This document shows, one piece after another, positions 57,346 through 64,000 of a stretch of 64,000 nt of DNA (position 1 is the stretch's first letter; each line of letters begins with the position of its first letter). The position numbers and the translations under genes are program-made. The notes beneath the pieces are model-generated. The model made no database searches and was not told where the DNA came from. It was given only the letters and a program-made list of their open reading frames with translations. This DNA is from Burkholderiales bacterium. GTDB taxonomy: Bacteria; Pseudomonadota; Gammaproteobacteria; Burkholderiales; SG8-41. The stretch lies in the NCBI GenBank assembly GCA_019749945.1, contig JAIEPF010000010.1, forward strand, positions 186,001 through 250,000, written 5' to 3'.

Positions 57346-58086
57346 ATGGAATGGCTTGCTGATCCGCATGCATGGCTGGCACTGGCGACCCTGACGGCGC
57401 TGGAAATCGTGCTCGGCGTCGACAACATCATTTTTATCTCCATATTGTGCGGCCGCCTGCCTGAGCACCAGCGGGCAAAGGCGCGCAATCTGGGTCTGAT
57501 GTTCGCAATGCTGACGCGCATCGGATTGCTGTTCACCCTGTCCTGGCTGATGACGCTGACCACACCGCTGTTCGGCATCTTCGGGCATGAAATTTCCGGG
57601 CGCGACCTGATTCTGATCGGCGGCGGCCTGTTCCTGCTGTGGAAAAGCGTGCATGAAATCCATAACGCGCTGGAAGGCGCCGAGGAGACGCACAGCGGCG
57701 CGGCCGTGGTCACAACAACCTTCGGCGCGGTGATCGCGCAGATCGCGATCATCGATATCGTGTTTTCACTGGATTCGGTGATCACGGCGGTGGGTATGGT
57801 CGATGAACTGTCGATCATGGTCATTGCCATCGTCATCGCCGTGGGCGTGATGCTGCTTGCCGCGGGGCCGATCGGCAATTTTGTGGATCGTCATCCGACC
57901 ATCAAGATGCTGGCATTGTCATTCCTGATCCTGGTCGGCGTGGCGCTGATCGGCGAGGGCTGGGGATTCCACATCCCGAAGGGTTACATCTACTTCGCGA
58001 TGGCGTTCTCGGTGGCGGTGGAAATGATCAACCTGCGGCTGCGTGCAAAACGCAAACCGGTGGAATTGCACAAGAACATGCCCTGA
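57346..58086 (+). CDS. TerC family integral membrane protein
   Basis: 246 residues with about seven transmembrane helices. The family metal-binding motifs are ALEIVLGVDNIIFISIL (about 18-34) and QIAIIDIVFSLDSVITAVGM (about 127-146), each with acidic residues in a helix. Such proteins are linked to manganese export or tellurite resistance. The short C-terminal tail is basic. It is monocistronic, followed 12 nt later by a convergent gene. Confidence 0.93.
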   Translation: MEWLADPHAWLALATLTALEIVLGVDNIIFISILCGRLPEHQRAKARNLGLMFAMLTRIGLLFTLSWLMTLTTPLFGIFGHEISGRDLILIGGGLFLLWKSVHEIHNALEGAEETHSGAAVVTTTFGAVIAQIAIIDIVFSLDSVITAVGMVDELSIMVIAIVIAVGVMLLAAGPIGNFVDRHPTIKMLALSFLILVGVALIGEGWGFHIPKGYIYFAMAFSVAVEMINLRLRAKRKPVELHKNMP

Positions 58087-58098
58087 GCGAGGCCCGGG

Positions 58099-59031
58099 TC
58101 AGTCGGGCAGCGCGGCGAGGGCTTGCGTGCTGCCGAACATGCGCCGCGCACTGTGCCCGACGTCCGGCACTTCGATCAGGCGCCAGTTGAAGGCCCAGCC
58201 GCGGTCACGCGCCAGTTGCTGCGCGGCGCCAAACGCGTTTTTGCCGCGTTCCAGGCGGTTCGCGCCCTGGCGTTCGGCGCCCGCGCTGACATTGAGATCG
58301 GCATCGCGCCCGATGTCGGCGGTGCCGAGCAGCAGGGTCAGCTGTTGCGCGAGGTAACGCTGCAGCGCGGCGTCGTCGGCCATTTTCGCCGGCAAGCCGC
58401 CGAAGCCGAAGGGAAAACGCTCTTCGCGTGAAGGCCATACCCAGGTCGACGGGTTGGCGATGACGATGTGTTTCGCCTGGTGCGGCACAAACGCGGCGAA
58501 GCGCGACAGGGTCTGGCCGCCGGCCGAGTGGCCGATCAGTGAATACGGCAGGTCCGGCTTGCCTTCGGCGCTGCGTACGGCCTCGATCAGGTCGAGGAAA
58601 AGGCGGCCCATCCACTGCGCTTCGGGCTCGACGGTGAACTCTCCTTCCACCCGCTGGTTGCGCACGATGCCGCCGGTCTGGTAACGCCAGGCGGGGAAGC
58701 GTTTGCGGTCGAACAGCGGCGCGATGACCAGAAATCCCTGCTGGTCGGCCAGCGGGATTGCGTAATCGCGGTAACCGGGGGCGTTGGTGCCGAGGCCGTG
58801 CAGCACCAGCAGGATGGGGCCGCCGGCATATTGCGGCGGCTTGTAGGTGTGGAGCTCGATGGCCTCGCCGCCGATGCTGATGCTGCGCAGGCCTTTGCCG
58901 ACGGCCAGCGGTTCAGCCTGCGCTGCCGTGGCGCAGGCGGCGCAGATCAGCCATGCCGCCAGGCGCAGCGGGATATTGCTGCCAGCCCGCCGGCGCTGCT
59001 CAATCAAACGCGGGGATGCCGGTCTGCGCAC
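58099..59031 (-). CDS. Exported alpha/beta hydrolase (esterase/depolymerase-like)
   Basis: 310 residues if started at GTG 59031; TTG at 59004 is an alternative. The signal peptide is [18 protein letters not shown]. Oxyanion strand [24 protein letters not shown], nucleophile elbow GHSAGG (about residue 168), and a late histidine in [13 protein letters not shown]. It resembles PHB-depolymerase or dienelactone-type secreted esterases. The 5' end overlaps the acyl-CoA dehydrogenase 3' end by 32 bases, so it is coupled to it. Confidence 0.85.
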   Translation of the reverse strand: MRRPASPRLIEQRRRAGSNIPLRLAAWLICAACATAAQAEPLAVGKGLRSISIGGEAIELHTYKPPQYAGGPILLVLHGLGTNAPGYRDYAIPLADQQGFLVIAPLFDRKRFPAWRYQTGGIVRNQRVEGEFTVEPEAQWMGRLFLDLIEAVRSAEGKPDLPYSLIGHSAGGQTLSRFAAFVPHQAKHIVIANPSTWVWPSREERFPFGFGGLPAKMADDAALQRYLAQQLTLLLGTADIGRDADLNVSAGAERQGANRLERGKNAFGAAQQLARDRGWAFNWRLIEVPDVGHSARRMFGSTQALAALPD

Positions 59032-60193
59032 GGCCGAGGATCAGCGCATGGATGTCGTGCGTGCCCTCGTAGGTGTTGACGGCCTCGAGGTTCATCACAT
59101 GTCTGATCACATGGAATTCGTCGGCGATGCCGTTGCCGCCGTGCATGTCGCGCGCGACGCGCGCGATGTCCAGCGACTTGCCGCAGGAATTGCGCTTCAA
59201 CAGTGAAGTCATTTCCGGCGCGACGCGGCCTTCGTCGATCAGCCGGCCGAGGCGCAGCGCGGCATGCAGCCCCAGCGTGATTTCGGTCTGCATGTTGACC
59301 AGTTTCAGCTGCACCAGCTGGTTGGCGGCGAGCGGGCGGCCGAACTGCTTGCGTTCCAGCGTGTAATTGCGCGCGGCATGCCAGCAGAATTCCGCCGCGC
59401 CCAGCGCGCCCCAGGCGATGCCGTAACGCGCCTTGTTGAGGCAGGAGAAGGGGCCCTTGAGGCCGGAGACCCCGGGCAGCACGTTTTCTTCCGGCACGAA
59501 CACATTGTCCATGACAATCTCGCCGGTGACGGACGAACGCAGGCTGAATTTGCCTTCGATTTTCGGCGTGGACAGGCCTTTCATGCCTTTTTCGAGGATG
59601 AAACCGCGGATCACGCCGCCGTCATCCTTGGCCCACACCAGCAGCACGTCGGCGAGCGGGGCGTTGGTGATCCACATTTTTGCGCCGCTGACCGAATAGC
59701 CGCCATCGACTTTCTTGCCGCGCGTGATCATGCCAGCCGGGTCGGAGCCGGCGTTGGGTTCGGTCAGGCCGAAACAGCCGATCCATTCGCCAGAGGCCAT
59801 TTTGGGCAGGTATTTCTGCTTCTGCGCCTCGCTGCCGAAGGCGGAGATCGGATACATCACCAGGCTGGACTGCACTGACAGCGCCGAGCGGTAACCGCTG
59901 TCGACGCGTTCGACTTCGCGCGCGATCAGGCCGTAACAGACGTGATTGACGCCAGCGCAGCCGTAACCTTCGATGGTCGGACCGAGAAAACCGAGTTCGC
60001 CCATCTCGTTCATGATTTCGCGGTGGAATTTTTCGTGGCGGTTGGCTTCAACCACCCGCGGCATCAGTTTTTCCTGGCAGTAGGCGCGTGCGGCGTCGCG
60101 CACCATGCGTTCCTCGTCGCTGAGCTGGTCTTCGAGCAGCAGCGGGTCATCCCACTGGAAAGCGGCTTTGGTCGCGGGAATCGCGGCGGTCAT
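59000..60193 (-). CDS. gcdH: Glutaryl-CoA dehydrogenase
   Basis: 397 residues from ATG 60193, with GGAG six bases upstream. Acyl-CoA dehydrogenase fold with [72 protein letters not shown], and the catalytic base Glu in [17 protein letters not shown] (about residue 370). Features point to glutaryl-CoA dehydrogenase, which converts glutaryl-CoA to crotonyl-CoA in lysine and aromatic breakdown. It is followed by the overlapping esterase gene. No regulator or CaiB partner is adjacent. Confidence 0.92.
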   Translation of the reverse strand: MTAAIPATKAAFQWDDPLLLEDQLSDEERMVRDAARAYCQEKLMPRVVEANRHEKFHREIMNEMGELGFLGPTIEGYGCAGVNHVCYGLIAREVERVDSGYRSALSVQSSLVMYPISAFGSEAQKQKYLPKMASGEWIGCFGLTEPNAGSDPAGMITRGKKVDGGYSVSGAKMWITNAPLADVLLVWAKDDGGVIRGFILEKGMKGLSTPKIEGKFSLRSSVTGEIVMDNVFVPEENVLPGVSGLKGPFSCLNKARYGIAWGALGAAEFCWHAARNYTLERKQFGRPLAANQLVQLKLVNMQTEITLGLHAALRLGRLIDEGRVAPEMTSLLKRNSCGKSLDIARVARDMHGGNGIADEFHVIRHVMNLEAVNTYEGTHDIHALILGRAQTGIPAFD

Positions 60194-60260
60194 CGGGGTC
60201 TCCGGATACAATAGCTGGCGTGATAAACAGTCTGATCAACTAACCTGATTCTAGAACATT

Positions 60261-61469
60261 TTGGCCAACGAAGACCTTTCCCGATTGCGCATCGACCGCG
60301 ATGCGCAGCGCACCGCGCCGCGACGGCGCCTTAAACGATGGTGGTGGCTGGCGGCGCTGCTTGTGGCCGGCATCACATTCTGGCTTTTTGCCCGCAATGC
60401 GCCGGTCAATGTCGAAACCACCACCATATCGCAGGCTTACCCGTCGCAGGCCTATACCTTGCTCAATGCCACGGGTTATGTGGTGGCCCAGCGCAAGGCG
60501 GCCGTGGCGTCCAAGGCCACCGGCCGGCTGGAATGGCTCAACGTGCGCGAAGGCAGTCAGGTCAAGGCCGGTGAAGTCCTCGCCCGCCTGGAAAGCAATG
60601 ACGTGACAGCGCAGATGCAGCAGGCCGCGGCCAACGTCAATGTGGCGCGGGCCAATCTGGAGCAGGGTGAGGCCGAGCTGAAAGATGCGGCGCGCGCGCT
60701 GGAGCGTTCGCGCGATCTGCTGGCGAAAAAATTCGTTTCGCCCGCGGCACATGACACGGTCGTTTCGCGCCATGAAAAAGCGCTGGCTGCGATTCACGGC
60801 TACAAGGCGTCGATCGCCGTCGCCCAGGCCAATCTGCGCGCGGCCCAGGTGGCCGTGGAGCAGACATTGATCCGCGCGCCCTTTGACGGCGTGGTGCTGA
60901 CCAAAAACGCCAATGTCGGCGACGTGATCACGCCGTTTTCGTCCGCACTGGGCTCGCAGGCGGCGGTGGTGACCATGGCCGACATGTCGACGCTGGAGGT
61001 CGAGGCCGATGTCTCCGAAGCCAACCTGGCGAAAGTGAAGGTCGGCCAGCCCTGCGAAATCCAGCTCGACGCGCTTCCCGGCCAGCGCTTCCGCGGCGTG
61101 GTCCAGCGCACGGTGCCGACAGTGGATCGCGCCAAGGCCACGGTGCTGGTGAAAATCCGTTTTGTCGATGTCGATGCGCGCGTGCTGCCGGAGATGAGCG
61201 CCAAGGTGGCCTTCCTGGAGAAGGAGACGCCGGAGGCGGAGCGCACGGCGCGGACGGTGGTGCAACCGGTGGCCATTGTTGAGCGCGACGGCGCCAGTGT
61301 TGTGTTCGTGGTGAAGGATGGGAAGGCTGTTCAGGTTGCTGTGAAGAGAGGGATGAAGATCGGCGAACTGGTTGAAGTGATCGGGAAGGTGGCTGTGGGG
61401 GATAAGGTGGTGGTCAGGCCTTCTGAAAAATTGCGTGATGGCTCGCTGGTGGCGATTGCGGCGAAATGA
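60261..61469 (+). CDS. HlyD/MacA-type periplasmic adaptor (membrane-fusion) protein
   Basis: 402 residues if read from TTG 60261; no ATG exists before the membrane helix, so the start is uncertain. One transmembrane helix (WWWLAALLVAGITFWLFA, about 27-44). The lipoyl/barrel-sandwich halves are ATGYVVAQRKAAVASKATGRLEWL and LIRAPFDGVVLTKNANVGDVI, separated by a coiled-coil hairpin. Beta-barrel and membrane-proximal segments follow (PGQRFRGVVQRTVPTVDRAKATVLVKI). It is the adaptor for the ABC exporter that begins at 61906. Confidence 0.92.
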   Translation: MANEDLSRLRIDRDAQRTAPRRRLKRWWWLAALLVAGITFWLFARNAPVNVETTTISQAYPSQAYTLLNATGYVVAQRKAAVASKATGRLEWLNVREGSQVKAGEVLARLESNDVTAQMQQAAANVNVARANLEQGEAELKDAARALERSRDLLAKKFVSPAAHDTVVSRHEKALAAIHGYKASIAVAQANLRAAQVAVEQTLIRAPFDGVVLTKNANVGDVITPFSSALGSQAAVVTMADMSTLEVEADVSEANLAKVKVGQPCEIQLDALPGQRFRGVVQRTVPTVDRAKATVLVKIRFVDVDARVLPEMSAKVAFLEKETPEAERTARTVVQPVAIVERDGASVVFVVKDGKAVQVAVKRGMKIGELVEVIGKVAVGDKVVVRPSEKLRDGSLVAIAAK

Positions 61470-61492
61470 GTTTGTTTTTTAAACCAAGCAAC

Positions 61493-61888
61493 GTCGCCGG
61501 GGGTAGCCCGGCGGCTAGTCACTTTCTCTTGCTTCGCCAAGAGAAAGTGACCAAAGAGAAGGGGCGCCCCGGACTCGGAGTCGCGCAGCGTGGAGCGGGT
61601 AGGGGCGCCGACGGCTGCGTTCAACAGTCGTGCCCGGAGCGCCGACGTCTGCTCCCGCAAGCGGGCCTGCGGCTAACGAGTCGCAGCCGTCCCCAGGCTC
61701 GCCGGCCCTGCGGGCTTCCCTGCGCTGCTCGCCAAGCCGGGCGGCTGCCACCCAAGGTGACTTCCTTCGGGGCGCGGAACTCGCCCTCGCAAACTGCGCG
61801 AGGGCTCAGACAGTCCTCGCCGACTTCCCCCGGCTTGGCTGCGCTGCTCGGCGGCTCACATGGGGTTGGCGGTATGCAGCCCCTGCAC
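61493..61888. repeat. GC-rich repeat island with a long perfect hairpin
   Basis: A 436-base gap without a supported gene. GTCACTTTCTCTTG and CAAGAGAAAGTGAC (61518-61551) form a 14-bp perfect hairpin with a CTTCGC loop. 61649-61688 repeats the sequence at 39141-39180. CCCGGCGGCT modules and GGCGGCTCACATGGG near 61854 match 36340-36360. It splits the adaptor gene from its ABC partner. Confidence 0.8.
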
Positions 61889-61905
61889 TGTTAAGGGGAA
61901 TTCCG

Positions 61906-62583
61906 GTGTCAGCCCCTGCAGTGCAGATTCGTCATCTCGTCAAATCGTACCGCCGTGGTGGGCAGGTGGTGCCGGTTCTTGAGGACATCAGCTTTGATAT
62001 TGCGACCGGCGATTTTGTCGCGCTGATGGGGCCTTCGGGGTCGGGCAAGAGTACTTTGCTCAACCTGATCGCCGGGATTGATCGTCCGGACAGCGGTGAA
62101 CTGCGGGTTGGCGGCACCGACATCATGACTTTGGGTGAAGCGGAGCTGGCCGACTGGCGCTCGCGCAATGTCGGTTTCATTTTCCAGTTCTACAACCTGA
62201 TGCCGGTGTTGACGGCGTTCGAGAATGTCGAGCTGCCGCTGTTGCTGACCGGTTTGCCGGCGCGTGCGCGGCGCGAACATGTCGACATGGCCTTGGCCAT
62301 GGTCGGTCTGGCGGATCGCATGGAACATTACCCATCGGAATTGTCGGGCGGGCAGCAGCAGCGGGTGGCGATTGCACGCGCGATCATCACTGATCCGGCC
62401 ATCCTCGTGGCCGATGAACCCACCGGTGACCTTGATCGTGCATCCGCGGAAGACATCCTTGCGCTGATGGATCGCATGAATACCGAACTCGGCAAGACCA
62501 TCATCATGGTGACCCACGATCCCTACGCGGCGAAGCGCGCGCGTTCGGTGCGCCATCTGGAAAAGGGTGTGCTGACGGATTGA
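61906..62583 (+). CDS. ABC transporter ATP-binding protein (MacB/LolD type)
   Basis: 225 residues from GTG 61906, with AGGGGA about nine bases upstream. Walker [10 protein letters not shown] (about 44-52), Q-loop FQFYNL, signature [15 protein letters not shown] (about 145-159), Walker [13 protein letters not shown] and the switch His in MVTHDP. It belongs to the small ATPases of LolD/MacB/FtsE exporters. Its last 39 bases, including the stop, are duplicated downstream. Confidence 0.95.
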   Translation: MSAPAVQIRHLVKSYRRGGQVVPVLEDISFDIATGDFVALMGPSGSGKSTLLNLIAGIDRPDSGELRVGGTDIMTLGEAELADWRSRNVGFIFQFYNLMPVLTAFENVELPLLLTGLPARARREHVDMALAMVGLADRMEHYPSELSGGQQQRVAIARAIITDPAILVADEPTGDLDRASAEDILALMDRMNTELGKTIIMVTHDPYAAKRARSVRHLEKGVLTD

Positions 62584-62674
62584 TGGGTTTGCGACCCGCC
62601 GCATCGTCGCCTGGGCCAAGTCGGGCGTGGCGCTCGGGTGTGCTGACGGATTGATGGGTTTGCGACCCGCCGCA
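62565..62674. repeat. Direct duplication of the ABC ATPase gene end
   Basis: The 39 bases at 62565-62603 (GGGTGTGCTGACGGATTGAT and onward, ending CCCGCCGCA) are repeated without change at 62636-62674, separated by 32 unique bases. The duplication contains the stop codon. It suggests a recent rearrangement just upstream of the permease gene. Confidence 0.93.
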
Positions 62675-62677
62675 CTA

Positions 62678-62709
62678 ATATAAGTATTTGATTTTATTAA
62701 TTATTTTAT
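62678..62709. promoter_or_regulatory. AT-rich TAAGTATTTG motif (copy f)
   Basis: TAAGTATTTGATTTTATTAA between the gene-end duplication and the permease ATG at 62711; 62681-62693 is an exact IHF consensus match on the reverse strand. It starts 4 bases after the duplication, so it marks a junction. Confidence 0.5.
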
Positions 62710-62710
62710 C

Positions 62711-63868
62711 ATGCATCTGCTGAAGCTGATCCTGCGCAACACGCTGCGCCACAAGCTGCGCACGCTGCTGACAGTGCTCGGCCTGCTGGTGGCGATCCTG
62801 TCCTTTGGCCTGCTGCAGACCGTGGTCGATGCCTGGTACTCGGGTTCCAAGGCGGCGGCGCCGGATCGGTTGATCACGCGCAACTCGGTGTCGCTGGTGG
62901 TGCCGCTGCCGTTGCATTACCGCGACAAGATCCGCGGCATCGACGGCGTGCGTTCGGTGGCCGGGGCGAACTGGTTTGCCGGCGTGTACCAGGAGCCGAA
63001 GAATTTTTTCCCGCAGTTCGCGATCGATGCGCTGCCGTACCTGGCGATGTATCCGGAGTACCGCATCCCCGAAGACCAGTTGCGCGACTTTCTGCGTGAC
63101 CGCAAGGGCGCGGTCGTCGGCCGCAAGCTGGCCAACACCTACGGCTTCAAGGTCGGTGATCTGGTGCCGCTGAAGGGCACCATATTCGCCGGCAACTGGG
63201 AGTTCGTGGTGCGCGCGATCTACGACGGTGCGACGCCGACCACCGACACTTCGCAATTTTTCTTTCACTGGGAATACCTGAACGAAAGCGTGCGCGCCCG
63301 TGCGCCGCAGCGCGCCAACCATGTCGGCGTGTTCGTGGTGCAGGTCAGTGATGTCGCGCGCGCCGCGGAGATCAGCAAGGCCATCGATGCCCAGTTCGGC
63401 AATTCCGCGGCGGAAACGCTGACCGAAACCGAGCAGGCCTTCCAGATCGGTTTCGTCAAGCAGACCGAAGCCATCGTCATCGCCATCCGCATCGTGTCCT
63501 TCGTGGTGATTTTCATCATCCTGGCGGTGATGGCCAACACCATGGCGATGACGGCACGCGAGCGCATGTCGGAATACGCGACGCTGAAGGCGCTGGGTTT
63601 CGGCCCCGGTTTTCTCGGCAGTCTGATATTCGGTGAGTCGCTGGCGATTGCGGTTACAGGCGCGGCGCTGGGCGTGATCCTGACATTCCCGGTCGCCGAC
63701 TGGTTTGCCCGGCAGATGGGCACACTGTTCCCGGTATTCGAGATCAGTACCAACACGCTGTGGCTGCAGGCGGGCTGCGCGGTCGTGGTCGGCGTGGCGG
63801 CAGCGGTGTTGCCGGCGCATCGTGCGGCACGGGTGCGCATCGTTGACGGCCTGCGGGCGGTGGGATGA
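62711..63868 (+). CDS. ABC transporter permease (FtsX/MacB family)
   Basis: 385 residues. A first transmembrane helix (LLTVLGLLVAILSFGLLQTVV, about 18-38), a large extracytoplasmic domain (about 40-255) and three C-terminal helices, with the FtsX-type signature MTARERMSEYATLKALGFG (about 277-295). No ribosome-binding site is clear; the AT-rich motif fills the leader. The next permease overlaps by ATGA. Confidence 0.93.
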   Translation: MHLLKLILRNTLRHKLRTLLTVLGLLVAILSFGLLQTVVDAWYSGSKAAAPDRLITRNSVSLVVPLPLHYRDKIRGIDGVRSVAGANWFAGVYQEPKNFFPQFAIDALPYLAMYPEYRIPEDQLRDFLRDRKGAVVGRKLANTYGFKVGDLVPLKGTIFAGNWEFVVRAIYDGATPTTDTSQFFFHWEYLNESVRARAPQRANHVGVFVVQVSDVARAAEISKAIDAQFGNSAAETLTETEQAFQIGFVKQTEAIVIAIRIVSFVVIFIILAVMANTMAMTARERMSEYATLKALGFGPGFLGSLIFGESLAIAVTGAALGVILTFPVADWFARQMGTLFPVFEISTNTLWLQAGCAVVVGVAAAVLPAHRAARVRIVDGLRAVG

Positions 63869-64000
63869 AGGCCATTCCGTTTTCGTACACGCTGCGCAAT
63901 TTGTGGACGCGCAAGCTGACCACCGCGCTGACCGCAGGCGGCATGGCGCTGGTGGTGTTCGTGTTCGCCGCGGTGCAGATGCTTGATACCGGATTGCGCC
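63865..64000 (+). CDS. Second ABC transporter permease, truncated by the window end
   Basis: 45 residues visible from ATG 63865, overlapping the previous stop by the ATGA tetranucleotide. The N-terminus MKAIPFSYTLRNLWTRKL with the following hydrophobic stretch resembles the start of the previous permease, so the exporter probably uses two related permease subunits. The remainder lies outside. Confidence 0.85.
   Translation, partial: MKAIPFSYTLRNLWTRKLTTALTAGGMALVVFVFAAVQMLDTGLR

Overview
The window looks like a chromosomal segment of a GC-rich betaproteobacterium, most likely Burkholderiales-like and possibly uncultured. The evidence is six Bug/TctC-type periplasmic binding proteins, many CoA-dependent catabolic genes, a PEP-CTERM surface protein, a GlcDEF glycolate oxidase, GC-biased codon use and dense short intergenic repeats. 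No rRNA, tRNA, CRISPR array, integrase, transposase or complete phage module was seen.

Layout. (1) 1-9126, minus strand: a catabolic run in transcription order of alpha/beta hydrolase, GST, Bug protein, ADP-forming acyl-CoA synthetase, a hairpin repeat, nitronate monooxygenase, Bug protein, enoyl-CoA hydratase and acyl-CoA ligase. (2) 9239-15543, plus strand: a divergent operon behind a good sigma-70-like promoter, with Bug protein, CocE/NonD hydrolase, a Cys-nucleophile alpha/beta hydrolase, Bug protein, ornithine-cyclodeaminase-like enzyme and a Ser-substituted AhpD-like protein. A RIO1-type kinase and a terminator follow. (3) 16476-17682: a small lipoprotein and a PEP-CTERM protein. (4) 17991-25049, minus: MaoC hydratase, SDR dehydrogenase, enoyl-CoA hydratase, MFS transporter, enolase-superfamily enzyme, class II aldolase and Bug protein, interrupted by two hairpin repeats. 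(5) 25227-28485, plus: phytanoyl-CoA dioxygenase-like protein, Bug protein and MmgE/PrpD. (6) 28504-30709: ABM-like protein, secreted SNase-like nuclease and an orphan DNA methyltransferase with a repeated, palindromic upstream region. (7) 30941-34955: glcDEF, with a CACAGAG hairpin in each of its two gene junctions. (8) 35116-39073: CoA-transferase, DyP peroxidase, Sel1 protein and small membrane proteins. (9) 39427-44209: hyi, a TAXI/fused TRAP transporter and a GarR-like reductase, linked by function to glycolate oxidation in region 7. (10) 44293-48934: MobA-like nucleotidyltransferase, membrane-anchored C13 (legumain/caspase-fold) peptidase, MoxR ATPase, VWA protein and GNAT. (11) 48929-53896: thioesterase, Ldh2-type dehydrogenase, PilB/GspE ATPase and Amt transporter. 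(12) 54062-57113: an AT-richer unknown secreted protein, an HTD2-like hydratase and a second MmgE/PrpD. (13) 57346-60193: TerC, an esterase and glutaryl-CoA dehydrogenase. (14) 60261-64000: a membrane-fusion protein and a MacB/LolD-type ABC exporter cut off by the window end.

The genes mostly describe uptake and breakdown of organic acids and CoA thioesters. The most unusual layer is between the genes. Five copies of a hairpin built from 9-bp CACAGAG units sit between co-directional genes. Related hairpins or arrays are built from 8-bp and 7-bp units. Six AT-rich islands share the core TAAGTATTTGWTTT, three of which match the IHF consensus exactly. All family names come from reading the protein sequences; no database search was possible.
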